Below, piece by piece: positions 9,048 through 15,856 of a stretch of DNA of 46,172 bases. The DNA comes from Nonomuraea zeae. GTDB taxonomy: Bacteria; Actinomycetota; Actinomycetes; Streptosporangiales; Streptosporangiaceae. The DNA is taken from NCBI RefSeq assembly GCF_005889725.1, contig NZ_VCKX01000071.1:1-46172 (forward strand), in the 5' to 3' direction. Under the pieces are notes generated by a model, which saw nothing but the letters and a program-made list of their open reading frames with translations, made no database searches and was not told where the DNA came from. The translations under genes were made by a program, and so were the position numbers. Within the stretch, counting starts at the first letter, position 1; the number at the start of each line of letters is the position of its first letter.

Positions 9048-9090
9048 CCGGAGAATTCTCCGGTTAGTCTCCGAACCGGAGAATTCTCCG
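9048..9090. promoter_or_regulatory. Double palindromic operator between tetR and the DUF385 gene
   Basis: CCGGAGAATTCTCCGG at 9048-9063 is a perfect 16 bp palindrome. A second copy, CCGGAGAATTCTCCG followed by A, occupies 9076-9090, so the centres are 28 bp apart. A third inverted pair, CCGGTT/AACCGG, is nested between them. Two identical dyads in a divergent tetR promoter region are very likely the TetR binding sites. Confidence 0.8.
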
Positions 9091-9114
9091 ATTACTGAGG
9101 AGCTGACGACACCC

Positions 9115-9525
9115 ATGACCGATTTCAACCAGCAGGTCATCGACGAGTTCCGCGCCAACGAGGGCCGCGTCGGAGGCATGTTCGAGGGCTCGCCGCTGGT
9201 GCTGCTGACCACCACGGGAGCCAAGAGCGGCAGGCAGATCACCTCGCCCGTGATGTACGTCGCGGACGGCGACCGCTACGTGATCATCGCCTCCAACGGC
9301 GGGGCGGACACCAATCCCGCGTGGTACCACAACCTGCGCGCCACGCCGGCGGCGACGGCGGAGGTCGGGAGTGAGAAGTTCGAGGTGCAGGCCGTCTTCG
9401 TCGAGGGCGAGGAGCGCGACCGGCTCTATGCCCGGATGGTGGCGCAGGCCGCGCAGTTCGCGGAGTACGAGGCCAAGACCAGCCGCCGCATCCCGGTGAT
9501 CGCCCTCCAGCGCACCGCGGCCTGA
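9115..9525 (+). CDS. Deazaflavin (F420)-dependent nitroreductase-family protein (DUF385/Ddn-like)
   Basis: A 136 aa protein of the actinobacterial split-barrel family that includes Ddn and related F420H2-dependent reductases. Diagnostic segments are SPLVLLTTTGAKSGRQITSP, DRYVIIASNGGADTNPAWYHNL and VEVGS-like strands near residue 83. Family members reduce varied substrates with coenzyme F420, and the substrate here is unknown. TGAGGAGC about 14 nt upstream serves as ribosome binding site. The gene probably belongs to the regulon of the divergent TetR. Confidence 0.88.
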   Translation: MTDFNQQVIDEFRANEGRVGGMFEGSPLVLLTTTGAKSGRQITSPVMYVADGDRYVIIASNGGADTNPAWYHNLRATPAATAEVGSEKFEVQAVFVEGEERDRLYARMVAQAAQFAEYEAKTSRRIPVIALQRTAA

Positions 9526-9545
9526 CGGCGGGCGACCACTCGGCA

Positions 9546-9572
9546 GCCAGGGCGTCCCTTCGGAGCCCTGGC
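9546..9572. terminator. Bidirectional hairpin between convergent DUF385 and xseB genes
   Basis: The perfect 8 bp stem GCCAGGGC/GCCCTGGC has an 11 nt loop. It is placed just after the DUF385 stop and 3 nt from the xseB stop on the other strand. Confidence 0.6.
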
Positions 9573-9575
9573 GGC

Positions 9576-9812
9576 TCAGAAGGGGGCGTCGTCGGCGTGG
9601 CCGGAGGTGGGCTCGGACCGGCGGGCCATGGCGGCGGCCAGCTTGACCCTGGCCCCCTGGAGCCACTCCTCGCACACGGCCGCGAGCTTCTCGCCGCGCT
9701 CCCAGAGCTCGATGGACTGCTCCAGGGTGAGCCCGCCCGTCTCCAGGCGGCGGACCACCTCGGTCAACTCCTCGCGGGCCTGCTCGTAAGAGGGCGCCTT
9801 CTCGTCTGCCAC
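9576..9812 (-). CDS. xseB: Exodeoxyribonuclease VII small subunit
   Basis: A 78 aa accessory subunit of ExoVII with the family signature SYEQAREELTEVVRRLETGG and LTLEQSIELWERGEKL. The GTG at 9812 is preferred because TAGGGT ends exactly 7 nt upstream; the frame also allows GTG at 9821, adding three residues. In most actinobacteria xseB follows xseA on the same strand. Here it is on the opposite strand and three genes away, so the two subunits cannot share a transcript. Confidence 0.92.
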   Translation of the reverse strand: MADEKAPSYEQAREELTEVVRRLETGGLTLEQSIELWERGEKLAAVCEEWLQGARVKLAAAMARRSEPTSGHADDAPF

Positions 9813-9819
9813 GGGCTCC

Positions 9820-9825
9820 ACCCTA
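9820..9825 (-). promoter_or_regulatory. Putative -10 of xseB (leaderless)
   Basis: TAGGGT on the minus strand ends 7 nt before the GTG at 9812. It overlaps the alternative GTG at 9821. Confidence 0.5.
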
Positions 9826-9827
9826 GA

Positions 9828-10358
9828 TCAGCCCTGGGGGCGCTGCTGCAGAAGCGCGGCCAGCTCGGCCAGCTCGGGCCAGTCGGCGGTGCCGGTGATG
9901 ACCAGCGTCACCTCCGGCAGGACCCGGACCAGCGAGCGCTGCTTCTTGTCCTTGCGGAAGCGCTGCTCCCACGTCACCCCGCCGACCTGCTGCGTGCCGA
10001 CGGACTGCTCGATGTTGGCCATGCGGCTGGCGAACCCGGCGGCCGGCTTCTCGTCGCTCTGCACGAACATCGCGTGCTCCCGCTTGGCCGTGGCGTAACC
10101 GAGGTAGAGCACCTGCGCGCCGTTCTGGCCCTTGGCGATCCTGTTGCTGTTGGGGACCCAGCCGGCCGGGTCCTGCCTCGGCGCCCACACGCCGTACGGC
10201 ACCGTGTGGCCGAAGTTGGCGACGGTGATCGAGTATTCGAGCCGCGGGATGTGCTCCTCCCGGCTCTGCGGGGTGACCAGCAGGAACAGCCCCGCTCCTG
10301 CCAGGCAGACGAACAGGGCTACCGCGTAGCCGTAGAAACCTTGGGTGAACCGTCGCAC
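9828..10358 (-). CDS. DUF4245 membrane-anchored protein (Rv1100-like)
   Basis: A 176 aa protein with one N-terminal transmembrane helix (GYAVALFVCLAGAGLFLLVTP, about 9-29) and a ~145-residue extracytoplasmic domain (EYSITVANFGHTVPYGVWAP, WVPNSNRI, VGGVTWEQRF). Length and neighbourhood (xseB on one side, glpX on the other) match the DUF4245 family. Function is unknown. The GTG at 10358 is chosen because it puts the membrane helix at the N-terminus; it begins 11 nt after the stop of the upstream tetR gene, so cotranscription is possible. Confidence 0.82.
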   Translation of the reverse strand: MRRFTQGFYGYAVALFVCLAGAGLFLLVTPQSREEHIPRLEYSITVANFGHTVPYGVWAPRQDPAGWVPNSNRIAKGQNGAQVLYLGYATAKREHAMFVQSDEKPAAGFASRMANIEQSVGTQQVGGVTWEQRFRKDKKQRSLVRVLPEVTLVITGTADWPELAELAALLQQRPQG

Positions 10359-10369
10359 ACTTGGCGAGG

Positions 10370-10978
10370 TTACCCGCTGGAGGACGCGGTCGCCGAAGTG
10401 GCCGGGCGGATCTGCCCGATGATGGCCAGGACTTCCTCGGCCAGGGCGCGGTCGCCCGTACGGACCACCTCGGACACGGCCGCGGCCAGCGCCCCGGTGA
10501 TCACGACCACGAGCGCCGCCTCGTCCTCGAACAGCGCGGCGTTGCGCTGCGCCCACTTGCGCAGCCGGTCGCTCATGACCACGTCGAAGCCGGGCGGCCC
10601 GTCGCCGCGCAGGAACAGCGCGGCCAGCTCGCGATCCTCAAGGCAGCCGTCGAGATAGGCGCGGGCGGCGCTGACGAACACCCGCATCGGGTCGCTCTCG
10701 CCCGCCGCGCGGGCCGCGCGGGCCGCGTGTTTGGTCCGCTGCGTCTGCTTGGCCTGGAACTCCTCCCACAGCGTGAGATAGAGGTCGGCCTTGCCGGAGA
10801 AGTGGTGATAGAGGCTGCCCACGCTGGCGTCGGCCCTGGCCACCACGTCGGTCACGCCCGCCTCCGCGAAGCCCTTGGAGACGAAGATCTCTCTGGCGGC
10901 GGCGAGCAGCGAGCTCCGGGTGGCCGCACCGCGCTCGGACGTGCGCGGCTGGACCACCACGGGTTCCACATCGCTCAT
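10370..10978 (-). CDS. TetR-family regulator
   Basis: A 202 aa protein with an N-terminal HTH (about 18-65: ATRSSLLAAAREIFVSKGF, DASVGSLYHHFSGKADLY) and a helical C-terminal domain typical of fatty-acid or drug-sensing TetRs. The ATG at 10978 has an excellent ribosome binding site (GGAGGAG, 6 nt spacing); the ATG at 10992 in the same frame lacks one. It diverges from glpX across 244 nt that contain an inverted repeat at 11007-11021. The target is not obvious. Confidence 0.9.
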   Translation of the reverse strand: MSDVEPVVVQPRTSERGAATRSSLLAAAREIFVSKGFAEAGVTDVVARADASVGSLYHHFSGKADLYLTLWEEFQAKQTQRTKHAARAARAAGESDPMRVFVSAARAYLDGCLEDRELAALFLRGDGPPGFDVVMSDRLRKWAQRNAALFEDEAALVVVITGALAAAVSEVVRTGDRALAEEVLAIIGQIRPATSATASSSG

Positions 10979-11006
10979 ATGGGTCTCCTCCATGGCAGGG
11001 CGCCAT

Positions 11007-11021
11007 CCTCCATGGTGGAGG
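11007..11021. promoter_or_regulatory. Inverted repeat upstream of tetR, possible operator
   Basis: CCTCCA-TGG-TGGAGG is a perfect 6 bp dyad 29 nt upstream of the tetR start. A wider GCGCCA/TGGCGC pair (11000-11005 and 11031-11036) flanks it. It may be the autoregulatory site. Confidence 0.4.
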
Positions 11022-11222
11022 CAAGATCTCTGGCGCGCACGAGGTATGGCGCAAAAAATCCGTTCTCCCTTGTGCAGGGCGGCCACGTAGAAGCTAACAG
11101 ACGACGCCGCTGACCGGCCTCCGCCGGGACGGCCGCTCCGGGCCGGGCAGATTATCCGCCTCGGACCGGGAAGAAGGGGGCAACTACCATCAACGTAGAT
11201 TCCCACGAGGAGGCCACTCATC

Positions 11223-12257
11223 ATGTCCGATCAGACGTCCGTACCGGCCGAGCTCGCCACCGGCGAGCACGCCCCGGATCGCAACCTGGCGATGGAGCTC
11301 GTCCGCGTCACGGAGGCGGCCGCGATGGCGGCGGCCCGGTGGGTCGGCCGAGGCGACAAGAACGGCGCCGACGGCGCGGCGGTCAACGCCATGCGCCAGC
11401 TGATCAACACGGTCTCGATGAACGGCGTGGTGGTCATCGGCGAGGGCGAGAAGGACCACGCCCCGATGCTGTTCAACGGCGAGCGGGTGGGTGACGGCAG
11501 CGGCCCCGACTGCGACGTGGCGGTGGACCCCATCGACGGCACGCGGCTGACCGCGCTCGGGATGCCGGACGCGGTCTCGGTGATCGCGGTGAGCGAACGC
11601 GGCTCGATGTACGACCCGTCGGCGGTGTTCTACATGGAGAAGCTGGTCACGGGCCCGGAAGCGGCCGACGTGGTGGACATCGAGGCCCCCGTGGCCGCGA
11701 ACATCAACGCCGTCGCCAAGGCCAAGCACTGCTCGGCGTCCGACGTCACCGTGGTCGTGCTCGACCGCCCCAGGCACGATCGGCTGGTCAAGGAGATCAG
11801 GGAGACGGGCGCGCGGATCAAGTTCATCACCGACGGCGACGTGGCCGGGGCGATCATGGCGGCCCGCTCGGGCACCGGCATCGACCTCATGCTGGGCATC
11901 GGCGGCACCCCCGAGGGCATCGTGGCGGCGTGCGCGCTCAAGTGCCTGGGCGGGGTGATCCAGGGCAAGCTCTGGCCGCGTGACGACGCCGAGCGGGGCC
12001 GGGCCATCGATGCCGGACACGACCTGGGCCAGGTGCTCACCACCAACGACCTCGTCAAGTCCGACGACGTGTTCTTCGCCGCGACCGGGATCACGCACGG
12101 CGAGCTCATGCAGGGCGTACGGTTCAGGGCCGGCTCGGCGGTGACCGAGTCGCTGGTCATGCGCGGCCGCTCGGGAACGATCCGCAAGATCGAGAGCGAG
12201 CACCAGCTCTGGAAGCTGCGGGCCTACAGCGCGATCAACTTCGACACCGCGGGCTGA
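11223..12257 (+). CDS. glpX: Class II fructose-1,6-bisphosphatase
   Basis: This gluconeogenic enzyme hydrolyses fructose 1,6-bisphosphate to fructose 6-phosphate. The 344 aa product carries the class II motifs GEGEKD (73-78) and DPIDGT (102-107), which bind metal, and GIGGTPEGIVAACALKCLGG for substrate. The N-terminal ~18 residues are a variable extension. GAGGAGG lies about 11 nt before the ATG, and TAGATT at 11194-11199 is a possible -10. The location matches M. tuberculosis glpX (Rv1099c). Confidence 0.97.
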   Translation: MSDQTSVPAELATGEHAPDRNLAMELVRVTEAAAMAAARWVGRGDKNGADGAAVNAMRQLINTVSMNGVVVIGEGEKDHAPMLFNGERVGDGSGPDCDVAVDPIDGTRLTALGMPDAVSVIAVSERGSMYDPSAVFYMEKLVTGPEAADVVDIEAPVAANINAVAKAKHCSASDVTVVVLDRPRHDRLVKEIRETGARIKFITDGDVAGAIMAARSGTGIDLMLGIGGTPEGIVAACALKCLGGVIQGKLWPRDDAERGRAIDAGHDLGQVLTTNDLVKSDDVFFAATGITHGELMQGVRFRAGSAVTESLVMRGRSGTIRKIESEHQLWKLRAYSAINFDTAG

Positions 12258-12302
12258 GCCCGGAGGCCCGACCGCCGCGGGCTGAGCCCGGAAGCCCGAC
12301 CG
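12247..12302. repeat. 28 bp direct repeat spanning the glpX stop codon
   Basis: Two adjacent 28 bp units (12247-12274 and 12275-12302) differ at one position, CGGAGG versus CGGAAG. The first contains the glpX TGA. A third, more degenerate copy follows from about 12304. This looks like tandem duplication of the gene end. Confidence 0.75.
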
Positions 12303-12349
12303 CCGGCCCGGAAGCCCCGATCGCCGCGGCCTGAGCCCGCGCTTTCGGC

Positions 12350-13000
12350 TCAGCGGCGGCGCTTGCGGCGGGGCGGCTCCTTGACCTTGACCTCGCCGGC
12401 GAAGTTCGTGGTGCGCACCTCGACCACGGGCGCGCCCGGCTCGGTCGGCTGCTTGGTCAGGCGGACCGTCTCGCCCTTGACGACCCTGACCACCTCCAGC
12501 CCCTCGGGGACGTGGATCTCCAGGCCGCCGAAGACCAGCGTGGCGTTGATGATCATCTGCCGGTTCTGCAGGATCGCGTCCCGGAAGTCCAGCTTGGTGG
12601 TGCCGAACATGGCCGTCACGTCGAGCTCGGCCGGCACGACCCAGCGCCCGCCGCGCTGCTCCTTCTTGAAGATGGCGGAGACGGGCCTGCCGTCCAGGTT
12701 GAGCGGCTGCTGGTCGGCGGGCAGCAGGTCGACGGTGAGCCCGGCGAGCTCGCCGAGGGTGCGCGCGGCGTAGAGGGTGCCGAGGCGCTCCTCCAGCTCG
12801 TCGAGGGTGAGCCGGCCGTCGGCGTGGGCGTCCTGCAGCACCTGTGCGATGCGCTCGCGGTCGGCGTCGGACGCGCGCAGCTCGTGCGGCTGCGGCACGT
12901 CGCCGGTGGACGGGGGCCGGCGGGCCGTCACCCATTCCTCGGCCAGCCGCTCCCCGACTTCCTGCAGCTTCGGCAACCACGATCCAGCGCGTTCGTTCAC
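12350..13000 (-). CDS. DUF1707 (SHOCT-like) protein with LiaF-type C-terminal domain
   Basis: A 216 aa protein. The DUF1707 domain (about 42-95) includes LRASDADRERIAQVLQDAHA and GRLTLDELEERLGTLYAAR. A C-terminal beta-rich domain (about 125-200: ELDVTAMFGTTKLDFRDA, VFGGLEIHVPEGLEV) resembles the cell-wall-active antibiotic response domain of LiaF/VraT-like proteins, and the tail is basic. It has no transmembrane segment. The GTG at 13000 is chosen because TATCGT ends 7 nt upstream; an in-frame ATG at 13030 would add ten residues. A role in envelope-stress signalling is inference from the domain pair. Confidence 0.82.
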   Translation of the reverse strand: MNERAGSWLPKLQEVGERLAEEWVTARRPPSTGDVPQPHELRASDADRERIAQVLQDAHADGRLTLDELEERLGTLYAARTLGELAGLTVDLLPADQQPLNLDGRPVSAIFKKEQRGGRWVVPAELDVTAMFGTTKLDFRDAILQNRQMIINATLVFGGLEIHVPEGLEVVRVVKGETVRLTKQPTEPGAPVVEVRTTNFAGEVKVKEPPRRKRRR

Positions 13001-13007
13001 ACTTCTG

Positions 13008-13013
13008 ACGATA
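13008..13013 (-). promoter_or_regulatory. Putative -10 of the DUF1707 gene (leaderless)
   Basis: TATCGT on the minus strand ends 7 nt before the GTG at 13000. Confidence 0.4.
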
Positions 13014-13064
13014 TCTGGCGCTCGCCACATTCGCTCGTCCGGAAACGAACCGGATCGGGGTGGA

Positions 13065-13616
13065 TCAGTGGATTCGCGCCAGCAGGCCGGAGATCTCCTC
13101 GGCCAGGTCTTCGTTCACTTCGGCGTGGCGGTTGAGCAGCCGGTACCACATCACCCCGTACACGAGATCGACCGCGAGCTCCAGGTCCACGTCACCGGGC
13201 ACGGCGCCGCGCGCCAGCACGGAGCGCAGGACGGCCCGGCGCGGCCCGATGATCCTCGCGCGCAGGTCGGCGGCCAGCGCGGGATCGGACTGGGCGTCGG
13301 CCATCAGGCCCACGACGACCTGCCCCGCCACCCCCCTGGCCAGCGCGAACGTCTGCTCCAGGAACGCGACCAGATCGGCCCGCGCGTCACCGCTGTCGAG
13401 CGGCGGCGGCATGTCCTCGGCGAGGATCTCCGTCAGGCTCTCCAGCAGCACCTGCGCCTTGGTCTGCCACCAGCGGTAGACGGTCTGCCTGCCGCTGCCG
13501 GCCGCCTCGGCGATGCCCTTCATGGTGACGTTCTGGTATCCGTCCCGGGCGCACAGGTCGAGCGCCGCCCGGAGGATCGCCTTCCTGGCCACCTCGCTGC
13601 GTGGTCTGCCTACCAT
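13065..13616 (-). CDS. TetR-family regulator, probable repressor of the divergent SDR gene
   Basis: A 183 aa protein with N-terminal HTH (about 5-55: RSEVARKAILRAALDLCARD, then AEAAGSGRQTVYRWWQTKAQ) and a C-terminal TetR_C-type helical domain. The ATG at 13616 is supported by TAAAGT ending 7 nt upstream; an in-frame ATG at 13637 would add seven residues. The 74 nt gap to the divergent SDR gene is largely filled by a 38 bp dyad, the obvious operator. Confidence 0.9.
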   Translation of the reverse strand: MVGRPRSEVARKAILRAALDLCARDGYQNVTMKGIAEAAGSGRQTVYRWWQTKAQVLLESLTEILAEDMPPPLDSGDARADLVAFLEQTFALARGVAGQVVVGLMADAQSDPALAADLRARIIGPRRAVLRSVLARGAVPGDVDLELAVDLVYGVMWYRLLNRHAEVNEDLAEEISGLLARIH

Positions 13617-13623
13617 GGCGCCC

Positions 13624-13629
13624 ACTTTA
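13624..13629 (-). promoter_or_regulatory. Putative -10 of tetR at 13616 (leaderless)
   Basis: TAAAGT on the minus strand ends 7 nt before the ATG and lies right beside the 38 bp dyad. Confidence 0.45.
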
Positions 13630-13631
13630 CA

Positions 13632-13669
13632 AGACACCGTGCCTCGTTTATATTCGAGGCATGATGTCT
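13632..13669. promoter_or_regulatory. 38 bp two-tier palindrome, TetR operator
   Basis: The outer arms AGACA (13632-13636) and TGTCT (13665-13669) enclose perfect inner arms TGCCTCG (13640-13646) and CGAGGCA (13655-13661) around an AT-rich core. The core holds TATATT (13649-13654), whose distance to the ATG at 13661 also fits a leaderless -10 for the SDR gene. A repressor bound here would block both promoters. Confidence 0.8.
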
Positions 13670-13690
13670 CGTATTGAGGAGAACAGGACC

Positions 13691-14398
13691 ATGCGCGTTG
13701 TGATCGCAGGCGGCACGTCCGGCGTCGGGCTCGCGGCCGCCGCCCGGCTGGCCGCGGGCGGCGACGAGGTGTTCATCACCGGCCGCTCTGATGAGCGCCT
13801 GCAGTCGGCGTTGAAGGAGCTCGGCGGCCAGGTCAAGGGTGAGGTCGCCGACGCGCGCGACACCGAGGCGATGCGGGCGCTGTTCGAGCGGCTCGGCAGT
13901 GTCGACCACCTGATCATCACCGTGACGGGCCGCGGCGGCGCGGGCCCGCTGAGCGCGCTGACCGGCGACGGGCTGCTCGCCGCCGTGCGGAACAAGCTGG
14001 TCCCCCACTTGCTGACCGCGCAGGCGGCATTGCCCGTGCTGAGCAAGGAGGGCTCGATCACCTTCCTGACGGCCGCCTCCGCGGGCGCGGCCTACCCCGG
14101 CGTCGCCACGCTGGCGGCGGTGAACGGCGCGATCGAGGCCACCGTGCCCGGCCTGGCCGTCGAGCTGGCGCCCGTCAGGGTGAACGCGATCTCCCCCGGC
14201 GTGATCGACACCGACTGGTGGTCGGAGATCGGGGACGAGGCGCGGACGGCGTTCCTGGAGGGCACCGCCGCGAGCCTGCCGACCGGCCGGGTCGGCACCC
14301 CCGAGGACGTGGCCGCCACGATCGAGTACGTGGTGCGCAACGCGTTCGTGACCGGCACGGTGCTCACGGTGGACGGTGGAGGGCGGTTGAAGGCCTGA
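13691..14398 (+). CDS. SDR-fold protein lacking the catalytic Tyr and Lys
   Basis: A 235 aa Rossmann-fold protein with an intact nucleotide-binding motif (VVIAGGTSGVGLAAAARL), a family-typical C-terminal GTPEDVAATIEYVV and VTGTVLTVDGGGRL. Where classical SDRs have YxxxK, this one reads TLAAVNGAIEA, so both the Tyr and the Lys are replaced (Leu and Asn by alignment). It may bind NAD(P) without classical chemistry or use another mechanism. GAGGAG lies about 10 nt before the ATG at 13691. An upstream in-frame ATG at 13661, exactly 6 nt after TATATT, is an alternative leaderless start. It is probably controlled by the divergent TetR. Confidence 0.85.
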   Translation: MRVVIAGGTSGVGLAAAARLAAGGDEVFITGRSDERLQSALKELGGQVKGEVADARDTEAMRALFERLGSVDHLIITVTGRGGAGPLSALTGDGLLAAVRNKLVPHLLTAQAALPVLSKEGSITFLTAASAGAAYPGVATLAAVNGAIEATVPGLAVELAPVRVNAISPGVIDTDWWSEIGDEARTAFLEGTAASLPTGRVGTPEDVAATIEYVVRNAFVTGTVLTVDGGGRLKA

Positions 14399-14500
14399 GG
14401 ACGCTGGCGTGAAAAGTCAGTGTTCACCGGAATCTGTGCGCACTTCTGGCCGTTGATCCAGCAAAGGATCCTGGCAAAGATCCCGACATAAGGGGTGTGC

Positions 14501-15172
14501 GTGCATCAACCGGCGCGATGGGGTCTCGGCGTGGCAGGCGCCGGCATAGCGGTGATCGTGGGCCTGGAGCTGACCGGCCTCGACGAGATGAACCCGCTCA
14601 GGCGGACCATCAGCGAGCACGGCCTCGGCCCGGATGGCTGGATCTTCGGGCTCGGGGTCGGGCTGCTGGCGACCGGGTCGGCGGCCATCGCGGTGTCGCT
14701 GGCGCGCAGGAAGCTGGCCGGGATCGTCGGCACCGTCACCCTCATGGCGTGGAGCGTCGGGCTGTTCATGACGGCCTGGTTCGAGAAGCACGACTGGTCG
14801 GTCGGGCCGAGCATGAGCGGGAGCATCCACCGGGTGGGCAGTTTCGTCGCCTTCCTCAGCCTGCCGCTGGCCGCGGTGATCATCGCCAGGCCGTGGCAGC
14901 ACCGCGAGCGGTCCAGGGCCACGGTGGTGGCCTTCGGCTTCGGGATCTGCTCCGTGCTGTGGGTGATGGGCATCGGCACGGCGATGCTCATCGGGGCGGG
15001 CAACGGGCTGCCGTGGTACCGGGTCATGCCGCTCGGGCTGGTGGAGCGCGGGCTGGCCGTCACCGAGGTGGCCGCGCTGCTGGCGCTCGGCCTGTGGGCG
15101 GCGGCCCGGCCGGCCGCTCGACCGGCGCAGGAACCGGCACCGGCGGCGACTACACAGGCCGCAGCACGGTGA
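14501..15172 (+). CDS. DUF998 integral membrane protein
   Basis: A 223 aa protein with six hydrophobic segments (about 8-26, 46-66, 72-94, 110-132, 143-167 and 184-203). It has DUF998-like features: LTGLDEMNPLRRTISEHGLG after the first helix, and conserved WFEKHDW and IHRVGSFVAFLSLP segments. Function is unknown. The GTG at 14501 is preferred over GTG at 14495 because AGGGG (14491-14495) can then act as ribosome binding site. Its 3' end overlaps the convergent tetR gene by 23 nt. Confidence 0.75.
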   Translation: MHQPARWGLGVAGAGIAVIVGLELTGLDEMNPLRRTISEHGLGPDGWIFGLGVGLLATGSAAIAVSLARRKLAGIVGTVTLMAWSVGLFMTAWFEKHDWSVGPSMSGSIHRVGSFVAFLSLPLAAVIIARPWQHRERSRATVVAFGFGICSVLWVMGIGTAMLIGAGNGLPWYRVMPLGLVERGLAVTEVAALLALGLWAAARPAARPAQEPAPAATTQAAAR

Positions 15173-15743
15173 TGAGGTCGTCCACGTAGCCTCTGAAGAT
15201 CGCGGCCATGTCCACCCGGTCCGGGTCGATCAGCCACTGCGTCTGCAGGCCGTCCATCATCGCGATCAGCCGGTCGGCGTGCGCCTCGGCGTCCAGCCCT
15301 GACCGGAGCTCGCCGCGCTCGGCCCCCGTGCGCAGCGCCGCGGCCACGTCCGCGCGCAGCCGGCGGTAGCGCCGCCTGGCCCACGCGTGCCCGGGGTGGT
15401 CGGGCGTCACGGCCTCACCGCTGATCACGGAGAAGAGCTGCACCAGGCCGGGCACCCTGGAGTTGTGCTCGACCACGTCGGCCAGGGCGCGCAACGCGTC
15501 GATCCCGCCGGCCGAGCCGAGGTCGAACTTGCGCGTGTCGAGCTCGTCCCGGTAGTCCAGCACCGCGACGAGCAGCAGCTCCTTGCTCTTGAAATGGTGC
15601 AGCAGGCCGGCCTGGGACAGCTCGACGCGCTCGGCGATGCGGGCCAGCGACGCGCCCCGGTAGCCGTTCTCGGCGAACTCCATGAGCGCCGCGGCCAGGA
15701 TGCGCTCCTTGCGCGCCTCGCCGGACGCATAACCCCGCTTCAC
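15150..15743 (-). CDS. TetR-family regulator
   Basis: A 197 aa protein with N-terminal HTH (about 10-57: RKERILAAALMEFAENGY, RGASLARIAERVELSQAGLL) and a TetR C-terminal domain containing DRLIAMMDGLQTQWLIDPD, a segment common in the AcrR/BetI-like group. The GTG at 15743 has TAGGGT 7 nt upstream and is probably leaderless. It diverges from the MFS gene at 15857 and may regulate it, though I see no clear long dyad in the 113 nt between them. Confidence 0.9.
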   Translation of the reverse strand: MKRGYASGEARKERILAAALMEFAENGYRGASLARIAERVELSQAGLLHHFKSKELLLVAVLDYRDELDTRKFDLGSAGGIDALRALADVVEHNSRVPGLVQLFSVISGEAVTPDHPGHAWARRRYRRLRADVAAALRTGAERGELRSGLDAEAHADRLIAMMDGLQTQWLIDPDRVDMAAIFRGYVDDLITVLRPV

Positions 15744-15750
15744 CTCCGGA

Positions 15751-15756
15751 ACCCTA
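15751..15756 (-). promoter_or_regulatory. Putative -10 of tetR at 15743 (leaderless)
   Basis: TAGGGT on the minus strand ends 7 nt before the GTG start. Confidence 0.5.
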
Positions 15757-15856
15757 TCCCGGGGTCCGCGCCGGATGTCATGCTGGCGGAGCGCCTCCGG
15801 CAGCCGCTAACCTGACCCCGCCTCACGTTTGATTTCCCCCCGATCAGGAGGCCGCC

